Assembly: GCA_010157825.1 (NCBI GenBank)
Contig: VFSE01000211.1
Coordinates: 744,001-808,000 of the forward strand
From: Vickermania ingenoplastis
Taxonomy: Eukaryota > Euglenozoa > Kinetoplastea > Trypanosomatida > Trypanosomatidae
Direction of reading: 5' to 3'
Length of the DNA stretch: 64,000 nt
In this document: piece by piece, positions 12,901 to 24,900 of the stretch
Layout: every line of letters begins with the position of its first letter
Position numbering within the stretch: position 1 is the stretch's first letter
The notes under the pieces: model-generated
The model's database searches: none
What the model was told of the DNA's origin: nothing
Seen by the model: the letters and a program-made list of their open reading frames with translations, nothing else
Translations under genes and position numbers: made by a program

Positions 12901-15900
12901 CGCCGCGCTCGTTCATCGCGTCCTCGGAGCGGCGCACGGCATCAGGGCTCGCGTCGGGGTTCGCCGTCAGCGCGTCGTGCGCGGCGCAAAGCCCAGCGAA
13001 CTCCCCGTCGCCCACAAGCGCATCCACCCAGCCCTCCTCGGGGTGGCGGACAAGGAACGGGTACCTCTCGAACAGGTCCTCCGCAGCGCGGGCAGTCCGC
13101 AGCTCAGCAGCGATCGCAGCGCCGCGCTCGTTCATCGCGTCCTCGGAGCGGCGCACGGCATCAGGGCTCGCGTCGGGGTTCGCCGTCAGCGCGTCGTGCG
13201 CGGCGCAAAGCCCAGCGAACTCCCCGTCGCCCACAAGCGCATCCACCCAGCCCTCCTCGGGGTGGCGGACAAGGAACGGGTACCTCTCGAACAGGTCCTC
13301 CGCAGCGCGGCAGTCCGCAGCTCAGCAGCGATCGCAGCGCCGCGCTCGTTCATCGCGTCCTCGGAGCGGCGCACGGCATCAGGGCTCGCGTCGGGGTTCG
13401 CCGTCAGCGCGTCGTGCGCGGCGCAAAGCCCAGCGAACTCCCCGTCGCCCACAAGCGCATCCACCCAGCCCTCCTCGGGGTGGCGGACAAGGAACGGGTA
13501 CCTCTCGAACAGGTCCTCCGCAGCGCGGGCAGTCCGCAGCTCAGCAGCGATCGCAGCGCCGCGCTCGTTCATCGCGTCCTCGGAGCGGCGCACGGCATCA
13601 GGGCTCGCGTCGGGTTCGCCGTCAGCGCGTCGTGCGCGGCGCAAAGCCCAGCGAACTCCCCGTCGCCCACAAGCGCATCCACCCAGCCCTCCTCGGGGTG
13701 GCGGACAAGGAACGGGTACCTCTCGAACAGGTCCTCCGCAGCGCGGGCAGTCCGCAGCTCAGCAGCGATCGCAGCGCCGCGCTCGTTCATCGCGTCCTCG
13801 GAGCGGCGCACGGCATCAGGGCTCGCGTCGGGTTCGCCGTCAGCGCGTCGTGCGCGGCGCAAAGCCCAGCGAACTCCCGTCGCCCACAAGCGCATCCACC
13901 CAGCCCTCCTCGGGGTGGCGGACAAGGAACGGGTACCTCTCGAACAGGTCCTCCGCAGCGCGGGCAGTCCGCAGCTCAGCAGCGATCGCAGCGCCGCGCT
14001 CGTTCATCGCGTCCTCGGAGCGGCGCACGGCATCAGGGCTCGCGTCGGGTTCGCCGTCAGCGCGTCGTGCGCGGCGCAAAGCCCAGCGAACTCCCCGTCG
14101 CCCACAAGCGCATCCACCCAGCCCTCCTCGGGGTGGCGGACAAGGAACGGGTACCTCTCGAACAGGTCCTCCGCAGCGCGGGCAGTCCGCAGCTCAGCAG
14201 CGATCGCAGCGCCGCGCTCGTTCATCGCGTCCTCGGAGCGGCGCACGGCATCAGGGCTCGCGTCGGGGTTCGCCGTCAGCGCGTCGTGCGCGGCGCAAAG
14301 CCCAGCGAACTCCCCGTCGCCCACAAGCGCATCCACCCAGCCCTCCTCGGGGTGGCGGACAAGGAACGGGTACCTCTCGAACAGGTCCTCCGCAGCGCGG
14401 GCAGTCCGCAGCTCAGCAGCGATCGCAGCGCCGCGCTCGTTCATCGCGTCCTCGGAGCGGCGCACGGCATCAGGGCTCGCGTCGGGGTTCGCCGTCAGCG
14501 CGTCGTGCGCGGCGCAAAGCCCAGCGAACTCCCCGTCGCCCACAAGCGCATCCACCCAGCCCTCCTCGGGGTGGCGGACAAGGAACGGGTACCTCTCGAA
14601 CAGGTCCTCCGCAGCGCGGGCAGTCCGCAGCTCAGCAGCGATCGCAGCGCCGCGCTCGTTCATCGCGTCCTCGGAGCGGCGCACGGCATCAGGGCTCGCG
14701 TCGGGGTTCGCCGTCAGCGCGTCGTGCGCGGCGCAAAGCCCAGCGAACTCCCCGTCGCCCACAAGCGCATCCACCCAGCCCTCCTCGGGGTGGCGGACAA
14801 GGAACGGGTACCTCTCGAACAGGTCCTCCGCAGCGCGGGCAGTCCGCAGCTCAGCAGCGATCGCAGCGCCGCGCTCGTTCATCGCGTCCTCGGAGCGGCG
14901 CACGGCATCAGGGCTCGCGTCGGGTTCGCCGTCAGCGCGTCGTGCGCGGCGCAAAGCCCAGCGAACTCCCGTCGCCCACAAGCGCATCCACCCAGCCCTC
15001 CTCGGGTGGCGGACAAGGAACGGGTACCTCTCGAACAGGTCCTCCGCAGCGCGGGCAGTCCGCAGCTCAGCAGCGATCGCAGCGCCGCGCTCGTTCATCG
15101 CGTCCTCGGAGCGGCGCACGGCATCAGGGCTCGCGTCGGGTTCGCCGTCAGCGCGTCGTGCGCGGCGCAAAGCCCAGCGAACTCCCCGTCGCCCACAAGC
15201 GCATCCACCCAGCCCTCCTCGGGGTGGCGGACAAGGAACGGGTACCTCTCGAACAGGTCCTCCGCAGCGCGGGCAGTCCGCAGCTCAGCAGCGATCGCAG
15301 CGCCGCGCTCGTTCATCGCGTCCTCGGAGCGGCGCACGGCATCAGGGCTCGCGTCGGGTTCGCCGTCAGCGCGTCGTGCGCGGCGCAAAGCCCAGCGAAC
15401 TCCCCGTCGCCCACAAGCGCATCCACCCAGCCCTCCTCGGGTGGCGGACAAGGAACGGGTACCTCTCGAACAGGTCCTCCGCAGCGCGGGCAGTCCGCAG
15501 CTCAGCAGCGATCGCAGCGCCGCGCTCGTTCATCGCGTCCTCGGAGCGGCGCACGGCATCAGGGCTCGCGTCGGGTTCGCCGTCAGCGCGTCGTGCGCGG
15601 CGCAAAGCCCAGCGAACTCCCGTCGCCCACAAGCGCATCCACCCAGCCCTCCTCGGGGTGGCGGACAAGGAACGGGTACCTCTCGAACAGGTCCTCCGCA
15701 GCGCGGCAGTCCGCAGCTCAGCAGCGATCGCAGCGCCGCGCTCGTTCATCGCGTCCTCGGAGCGGCGCACGGCATCAGGGCTCGCGTCGGGTTCGCCGTC
15801 AGCGCGTCGTGCGCGGCGCAAAGCCCAGCGAACTCCCCGTCGCCCACAAGCGCATCCACCCAGCCCTCCTCGGGGTGGCGGACAAGGAACGGGTACCTCT

Positions 15901-18900
15901 CGAACAGGTCCTCCGCAGCGCGGGCAGTCCGCAGCTCAGCAGCGATCGCAGCGCCGCGCTCGTTCATCGCGTCCTCGGAGCGGCGCACGGCATCAGGGCT
16001 CGCGTCGGGTTCGCCGTCAGCGCGTCGTGCGCGGCGCAAAGCCCAGCGAACTCCCGTCGCCCACAAGCGCATCCACCCAGCCCTCCTCGGGTGGCGGACA
16101 AGGAACGGGTACCTCTCGAACAGGTCCTCCGCAGCGCGGGCAGTCCGCAGCTCAGCAGCGATCGCAGCGCCGCGCTCGTTCATCGCGTCCTCGGAGCGGC
16201 GCACGGCATCAGGGCTCGCGTCGGGTTCGCCGTCAGCGCGTCGTGCGCGGCGCAAAGCCCAGCGAACTCCCCGTCGCCCACAAGCGCATCCACCCAGCCC
16301 TCCTCGGGTGGCGGACAAGGAACGGGTACCTCTCGAACAGGTCCTCCGCAGCGCGGGCAGTCCGCAGCTCAGCAGCGATCGCAGCGCCGCGCTCGTTCAT
16401 CGCGTCCTCGGAGCGGCGCACGGCATCAGGGCTCGCGTCGGGTTCGCCGTCAGCGCGTCGTGCGCGGCGCAAAGCCCAGCGAACTCCCCGTCGCCCACAA
16501 GCGCATCCACCCAGCCCTCCTCGGGTGGCGGACAAGGAACGGGTACCTCTCGAACAGGTCCTCCGCAGCGCGGGCGTCCGCAGCTCAGCAGCGATCGCAG
16601 CGCCGCGCTCGTTCATCGCGTCCTCGGAGCGGCGCACGGCATCAGGGCTCGCGTCGGGGTTCGCCGTCAGCGCGTCGTGCGCGGCGCAAAGCCCAGCGAA
16701 CTCCCGTCGCCCACAAGCGCATCCACCCAGCCCTCCTCGGGGTGGCGGACAAGGAACGGGTACCTCTCGAACAGGTCCTCCGCAGCGCGGGCAGTCCGCA
16801 GCTCAGCAGCGATCGCAGCGCCGCGCTCGTTCATCGCGTCCTCGGAGCGGCGCACGGCATCAGGGCTCGCGTCGGGGTTCGCCGTCAGCGCGTCGTGCGC
16901 GGCGCAAAGCCCAGCGAACTCCCCGTCGCCCACAAGCGCATCCACCCAGCCCTCCTCGGGGTGGCGGACAAGGAACGGGTACCTCTCGAACAGGTCCTCC
17001 GCAGCGCGGGCAGTCCGCAGCTCAGCAGCGATCGCAGCGCCGCGCTCGTTCATCGCGTCCTCGGAGCGGCGCACGGCATCAGGGCTCGCGTCGGGGTTCG
17101 CCGTCAGCGCGTCGTGCGCGGCGCAAAGCCCAGCGAACTCCCGTCGCCCACAAGCGCATCCACCCAGCCCTCCTCGGGGTGGCGGACAAGGAACGGGTAC
17201 CTCTCGAACAGGTCCTCCGCAGCGCGGGCGTCCGCAGCTCAGCAGCGATCGCAGCGCCGCGCTCGTTCATCGCGTCCTCGGAGCGGCGCACGGCATCAGG
17301 GCTCGCGTCGGGGTTCGCCGTCAGCGCGTCGTGCGCGGCGCAAAGCCCAGCGAACTCCCCGTCGCCCACAAGCGCATCCACCCAGCCCTCCTCGGGGTGG
17401 CGGACAAGGAACGGGTACCTCTCGAACAGGTCCTCCGCAGCGCGGGCGTCCGCAGCTCAGCAGCGATCGCAGCGCCGCGCTCGTTCATCGCGTCCTCGGA
17501 GCGGCGCACGGCATCAGGGCTCGCGTCGGGGTTCGCCGTCAGCGCGTCGTGCGCGGCGCAAAGCCCAGCGAACTCCCCGTCGCCCACAAGCGCATCCACC
17601 CAGCCCTCCTCGGGGTGGCGGACAAGGAACGGGTACCTCTCGAACAGGTCCTCCGCAGCGCGGGCAGTCCGCAGCTCAGCAGCGATCGCAGCGCCGCGCT
17701 CGTTCATCGCGTCCTCGGAGCGGCGCACGGCATCAGGGCTCGCGTCGGGGTTCGCCGTCAGCGCGTCGTGCGCGGCGCAAAGCCCAGCGAACTCCCCGTC
17801 GCCCACAAGCGCATCCACCCAGCCCTCCTCGGGTGGCGGACAAGGAACGGGTACCTCTCGAACAGGTCCTCCGCAGCGCGGGCAGTCCGCAGCTCAGCAG
17901 CGATCGCAGCGCCGCGCTCGTTCATCGCGTCCTCGGAGCGGCGCACGGCATCAGGGCTCGCGTCGGGGTTCGCCGTCAGCGCGTCGTGCGCGGCGCAAAG
18001 CCCAGCGAACTCCCCGTCGCCCACAAGCGCATCCACCCAGCCCTCCTCGGGGTGGCGGACAAGGAACGGGTACCTCTCGAACAGGTCCTCCGCAGCGCGG
18101 GCAGTCCGCAGCTCAGCAGCGATCGCAGCGCCGCGCTCGTTCATCGCGTCCTCGGAGCGGCGCACGGCATCAGGGCTCGCGTCGGGGTTCGCCGTCAGCG
18201 CGTCGTGCGCGGCGCAAAGCCCAGCGAACTCCCGTCGCCCACAAGCGCATCCACCCAGCCCTCCTCGGGGTGGCGGACAAGGAACGGGTACCTCTCGAAC
18301 AGGTCCTCCGCAGCGCGGGCAGTCCGCAGCTCAGCAGCGATCGCAGCGCCGCGCTCGTTCATCGCGTCCTCGGAGCGGCGCACGGCATCAGGGCTCGCGT
18401 CGGGTTCGCCGTCAGCGCGTCGTGCGCGGCGCAAAGCCCAGCGAACTCCCCGTCGCCCACAAGCGCATCCACCCAGCCCTCCTCGGGGTGGCGGACAAGG
18501 AACGGGTACCTCTCGAACAGGTCCTCCGCAGCGCGGGCAGTCCGCAGCTCAGCAGCGATCGCAGCGCCGCGCTCGTTCATCGCGTCCTCGGAGCGGCGCA
18601 CGGCATCAGGGCTCGCGTCGGGTTCGCCGTCAGCGCGTCGTGCGCGGCGCAAAGCCCAGCGAACTCCCCGTCGCCCACAAGCGCATCCACCCAGCCCTCC
18701 TCGGGTGGCGGACAAGGAACGGGTACCTCTCGAACAGGTCCTCCGCAGCGCGGGCAGTCCGCAGCTCAGCAGCGATCGCAGCGCCGCGCTCGTTCATCGC
18801 GTCCTCGGAGCGGCGCACGGCATCAGGGCTCGCGTCGGGGTTCGCCGTCAGCGCGTCGTGCGCGGCGCAAAGCCCAGCGAACTCCCCGTCGCCCACAAGC

Positions 18901-21900
18901 GCATCCACCCAGCCCTCCTCGGGGTGGCGGACAAGGAACGGGTACCTCTCGAACAGGTCCTCCGCAGCGCGGGCCGTCCGCAGCTCAGCAGCGATCGCAG
19001 CGCCGCGCTCGTTCATCGCGTCCTCGGAGCGGCGCACGGCATCAGGGCTCGCGTCGGGTTCGCCGTCAGCGCGTCGTGCGCGGCGCAAAGCCCAGCGAAC
19101 TCCCCGTCGCCCACAAGCGCATCCACCCAGCCCTCCTCGGGGTGGCGGACAAGGAACGGGTACCTCTCGAACAGGTCCTCCGCAGCGCGGCAGTCCGCAG
19201 CTCAGCAGCGATCGCAGCGCCGCGCTCGTTCATCGCGTCCTCGGAGCGGCGCACGGCATCAGGGCTCGCGTCGGGTTCGCCGTCAGCGCGTCGTGCGCGG
19301 CGCAAAGCCCAGCGAACTCCCCGTCGCCCACAAGCGCATCCACCCAGCCCTCCTCGGGGTGGCGGACAAGGAACGGGTACCTCTCGAACAGGTCCTCCGC
19401 AGCGCGGGCCGTCCGCAGCTCAGCAGCGATCGCAGCGCCGCGCTCGTTCATCGCGTCCTCGGAGCGGCGCACGGCATCAGGGCTCGCGTCGGGTTCGCCG
19501 TCAGCGCGTCGTGCGCGGCGCAAAGCCCAGCGAACTCCCCGTCGCCCACAAGCGCATCCACCCAGCCCTCCTCGGGGTGGCGGACAAGGAACGGGTACCT
19601 CTCGAACAGGTCCTCCGCAGCGCGGGCCGTCCGCAGCTCAGCAGCGATCGCAGCGCCGCGCTCGTTCATCGCGTCCTCGGAGCGCCGCACGGCATCAGGG
19701 CTCGCGTCGGGGTTCGCCGTCAGCGCGTCGTGCGCGGCGCAAAGCCCAGCGAACACCCCGTCGCCCACAAGCGCATCCACCCAGCCCTCCTCGGGGTGGC
19801 GGACAAGGAACGGGTACCTCTCGAACAGGTCCTCCGCAGCGCGGGCAGTCCGCAGCTCAGCAGCGATCGCAGCGCCGCGCTCGTTCATCGCGTCCTCGGA
19901 GCGGCGCACGGCATCAGGGCTCGCGTCGGGTTCGCCGTCAGCGCGTCGTACGTGGCGCAAAGCCCAGCGAACTCCCCGTCGCCCACAAGCGCATCCACCC
20001 AGCCCTCCTCGGGGTGGCGGACAAGGAACGGGTACCTCTCGAACAGGTCCTCCGCAGCGCGGGCAGTCCGCAGCTCAGCAGCGATCGCAGCGCCGCGCTC
20101 GTTCATCGCGTCCTCGGAGCGGCGCACGGCATCAGGGCTCGCGTCGGGTTCGCCGTCAGCGCGTCGTGCGCGGCGCAAAGCCCAGCGAACTCGCCGTCGC
20201 TCACAAGCGCATCCACCCAGCCCTCCTCGGGGTGGCGGACAAGGAACGGGTACCTCTCGAACAGGTCCTCCGCAGCGCGGGCAGTCCGCAGCTCAGCAGC
20301 GATCGCAGCGCCGCGCTCGTTCATCGCGTCCTCGGAGCGGCGCACGGCATCAGGGCTCGCGTCGGGGTTCGCCGTCAGCGCGTCGTACGTGGCGCAAAGC
20401 CCAGCGAACTCCCCGTCGCCCACAAGCGCATCCACCCAGCCCTCCTCGGGGTGGCGGACAAGGAACGGGTACCTCTTGAACAGGTCCTCCGCAGCGCGGG
20501 CCGTCCGCAGCTCAGCAGCGATCGCAGCGCCGCGCTCGTTCATCGCGTCCTCGGAGCGGCGCACGGCATCAGGGCTCGCGTCGGGGTTCGCCGTCAGCGC
20601 GTCGTGCGCGGCGCAAAGCCCAGCGAACTCCCCGTCGCCCACAAGCGCATCCACCCAGCCCTCCTCGGGGTGGCGGACAAGGAACGGGTACCTCTCGAAC
20701 AGGTCCTCCGCAGCGGTGTTAGTGGTTTTGTCTGTTGGTGTGGGTGGCGGCTCGGTGTTGGTTTGAAGGCCGACGTGGTGGTGCGCTGCGAGTTGCTGCA
20801 GGATGTGTTCTCGTATCTCATGCTCGTCGTCGTCGTCCGATGCGGCGGGGAGGTGGGTGGGGCTGACGCTGCGGTCGGTGTGGCGGCGCTGGTCGATGAG
20901 GGCGGCGAGCGTCGCGTCGTCAAGGTGCTCTGGCGTGATGTCGCGTGGGGCGAAGGGCAGCGTTTGCCGTAGCGCGTCCTGGCGCGCTGCGGCGGCGCTG
21001 TTGGCGTTGTGTATGGCGCGGAGTTCCTCCTGGAAGGCGGTGGCGTCGCCGCTGCTCTGCCGGATGTCGCTGACGCTGTGCTGGTGGAGGAGCTGGTGGA
21101 GGTCGTCATGGTCCAACGACTGCAGCGCTGGCAGCGCGCGTTGAGCGTCTGCCGCCGCCTGATGGCGCTGACGGGCGAGCTCGTCGGCCCGGAGGGTAAG
21201 GCGGAACCGCAGCAGCACGGCGGCTGGCGCAGCCCAGCCGTCCGCTGCGAGGGCCTTGTGATAGTCTCTCAGCAGAGTCTTGTAAATGGTATCGTGGTCG
21301 AGGGGCAAATACCGAACAGAAATGCCGCCACGCGTTGCGTACCGCAGGTGTGGGTGGCGCTGCAGGACGTCGTCGTCCGCATCATCGCGGTACGAAGCGA
21401 GCAGGGTGTAGCTGGCGGCGGCGCGGTGCAGTGCCGCGGCGGCGGTGTCGGTAAGTACTGCCGGATGCGTGTCGAGCTCATCTTGCAGGCACCGCAGGGC
21501 GGCGGGATCGCGGCTGATGAGCGCTATAATGCGCTGCAGCGGCGCGCCGGCGAGTTCGCTTGGGAGGACCGGGTAGCGGCGGATCGTGGCCCGCAGCTGC
21601 TGCACGGCCTCCGCCACCAACCGCGAGAAGGCCTGGCGCAGCGCTGCCTCCTTCTCCGCCACGGCAGCGTCGTCGGGCTCGCAGAGGGCCGCGAGATCGA
21701 GCCGCTCGGCGGCGACTTGAGCGAAGTTTGGTTTGTCAAACAGGCCAACGTCCTTGAGGTGCACCTGCTCGGGGCTGCAGCCGGAGGAGAAGAGCAAGCC
21801 GAGGACTTCCCGAAGATCCGCCGCCGCCGCCGCACGGCGCCGCCGGCGCACCAGCGCCTCCCTGGAGGCGTGTTGACACAGCCGCAGCAGCCCCTTTTGG

Positions 21901-24900
21901 GCCTCCCGCCGCGCCGCCACGTCCTCCGCGGTGGTGGCGGACTGCAGCCGCCGGCACGACTCCGCCAGCCGCTGGAAGGCCGGTGAGAAGAGCAGCGAGA
22001 GGGCGGCGAGGGAGTCGTCGACGGTGCGCAGGAATGGAAACTCCGATCGCAGCGCCGCATCACCGCCCAGCGACTGGCGCGCCAGATGCGCTGCCCTCGC
22101 CCGCAGATCGGCCTCCGCCTCCGCCTCCGCCTCCGTCCCACGCCCTGCGGCCCAGCGCTGCTCCCAGCCCCGTCGGAAGATGGCGTCGTCCCACAGGCCG
22201 AGTTCGGCAATAGGAACCCCCTCGTAGCGCCGCTCCAGGAATGGAAAGGCGAGCTCGCAGGCACGGCGCTGTCGCATGAGATAGGACCGTTGGCGGCGCG
22301 AGGCGGCGGCCAGCTGGTAGAGGCGCTCGAGCATCTGCTGCGTCACCAGCGCCAGCGCCGCCTGCTTTTGTGTTTGCTCCTGCATCTGCAGCACACGAGA
22401 CCGCACGATGCCCAGCTGTAGATAATACGAGTCCCGCTCTCGCGGGAGGTCTGCCGCGGTGCGCTCGTCGATGCCAGTGCTGTCCACCGCATAGTAGTAG
22501 TGCGACAGCCGCGCCAGGCTGCGGCGCCGCTTCGCCTCCGCCGTGATCGTCGCCAGCAGCCGTCTCTCATCTTCCAGCTTCTTCCCGCCTGCCACCCAGA
22601 GGCTGGCGCGCCACGGCCGATCCAAGTCCTCGAACAGCGACGAGAGATCCTGCCCGTCAAGGCACTCCGGCAGGCTCGGGTGCAGCCGGTGGAGCTCCTC
22701 GTTCTCGACAGCGCGGTACTGAAGGCGGATCAGCTCCCCCTCACACAGCGCGGCGCACAGACGCTCAAGGCGGAAGCGCAGCACTCGCCGAAGGGGGTCG
22801 GTGGCCGGGTCTGCTGACTGCACCACCTCGGCGTGGAGGCCCAGCAATTCACCGAGGTGCCGCTCCCCTAACAGCGCCAGCGGACTGCAGCGGTACAGCC
22901 CGCCGGCCTCGCAGCCCGGCCAGCAGCTGGCCAGCCGCTCCCTCGCCCGCCACACCCGCTGTGCCGTCTCCTCCCAGCTGGCGGCGAGTCGGGCCGTCAT
23001 CTCTGGCGCCGTCCTCTGCTGCGCGTCCGCGGCGCAGCGCCAGGCGTGGAGGGCGGGGGCGAATCCATCGCCATCCTCCGCTGCAAAGCGCAGCGGGATC
23101 GGGGCGATGAGGTTGACGTGCGCTCCGAACGCCGCAACGAGGCGCCACTCCGTCCGCTGCTCCTCGGCCCGCTGCAGCGCCGTCAGCTCACCGAGGCGCT
23201 CGACCATGGCGACGCACTGCTGCTCCAGCAGGCGCTGCTGCGCCGCTGTCGTCTGCTTGCTGCGCCACTGTTCTGCAAAGACATTGAAAAAGGGCTCGTT
23301 GTCGAGGTGCAGGCTCTGAACGTACACACCACCGCAGCGCGTGCGTCGCGGCAGAAACGGGTACTCACGCAGCACGTCGCCGCGCTCCAGCTCGCGGAAC
23401 AGCTCCCCCACACGGCTTCTGAGCCGCGCCTCGAGCTCAGCGCGAGTCGCCGCCGAGGGCGGTAGGAGGCCGGCCAACTCCATCGCGACAGCGACGAAGG
23501 TTGGATCCTGGAGCGGCTGCACGTCATCCCACGGTATGGCGTCGCTGCCAGCCAGGAAGGGGTACCGCAGCAGCAGCACGTGCTTGGCCGGTTCCTCAAT
23601 GCCGCTGGCCGCGGTGGCGACCATCGCCGGGCGGGTGGAGGCAGCTGCGGCACCGCGGCGGGGCCGCAGCTGCTCGTCGGGGAGGCGAAGGGGAGGCGGC
23701 GGGATGGCGGTGGCGGCGCTGGTCGACAGCGACGGGCTGCTGGAGGCGTCGCCGGTGTCACGAGCAGCCGGATTGGTAAGGCGCTCCAACAGCCGCACGT
23801 TCCGCAGGTAGGTTAGATAGTCCGGATCATCTCGGGGGATCTGCGCTGCGTCGAGCGCCGCCCCGCAGTGCCGCAGCCGCTCCGCTGCTCCGGTGAGATC
23901 GCCGAGGTCCATCTGCATGGTGCCGAGATTGTTCAGCACCACGGCGTAGGCGCGGCTGGCCGGCCCGTACTCTTGCAGGGCCCACTGCGTCGCCTCACGC
24001 CCAAGCTCGAGGCAGCGCGATGCGTTGCGCTGCAGATCATAGGAGCGGAACACGTGGGCGAGGTCCATCAGGAGGTAGTGCAGGAACGGTCCCCGGCCGG
24101 GCTTCTGCCGAGAGAGCTCCAGCGCCGTCTCCAAGACCTGCACGGCATCCGGGTACTGGCACTCGAATTCGAGCTGCAGCCCGAGGTCCCACAGGTATTC
24201 AATGAAGAAATCCGAGGCCCAGCCGATGCGGCTCAGCTCCACCGAGTGGCGCACCAGCGACGCGGTGTCCACGGTGCAGGAGGGCAGCAGGCGCTTGCAG
24301 CGCAGCAGGCCAATGTACGGTTGCAGGTGCAGCCACGCCCCGTGCTCGCTGCGCAGGAACGCTGGAAGCTTCTCGATAGCGGTGGAAAACTGCACAACGG
24401 CCTCCTCGACACAGCTCCGCCGTCTCGCTGGGTCCGGCTCTGTCGCTTGGGGGAGCTCATGGTCCACCGCATCCAGCAGCCACGTGCCATACTCAATGCA
24501 CCGGCGGGCCTGCGAGGTCCGCGTCGTGAGCCCCTCGCAGGCCCGCAGCAGCTCCGGGAACAACCGGCGCCCAGCCGTGATGTGCGACCACCGCCGCGAT
24601 ACGAAGCAAACGTGGCAGAAGCGGCGCTCGGCCATCCAGCGCAGCAGCGGGCTATGGCCGCTGCTGCGCTGCTGCTCGGCCGCCGCCGCCGCGAGCTCGA
24701 GCGCCTCGTCGAATCGCTGCGCCCAGCAGCGCGTCTTCCACACGAGCGGTGCCCCGAACGCACCCCAATGCGGCGGCGCCGTCGGACCGCAGCGGTCGTA
24801 CGCCGCAGCGAGGAGCAGCGCGCGCTCGGGGCGCACAACGTCTGGAATCACGCGGGCGTTGGGCAGCACCGCCCAGGAGACCTGCGTCAGGCCGCCGCCC

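Noticed and set aside
2057-20972. Plus-strand open frames of 5,122-6,159 codons over the array
   Set aside because: They exist in all three phases purely because the repeat lacks plus-strand stops; the minus-strand frame has domains, a start, and a stop in line with neighbours.
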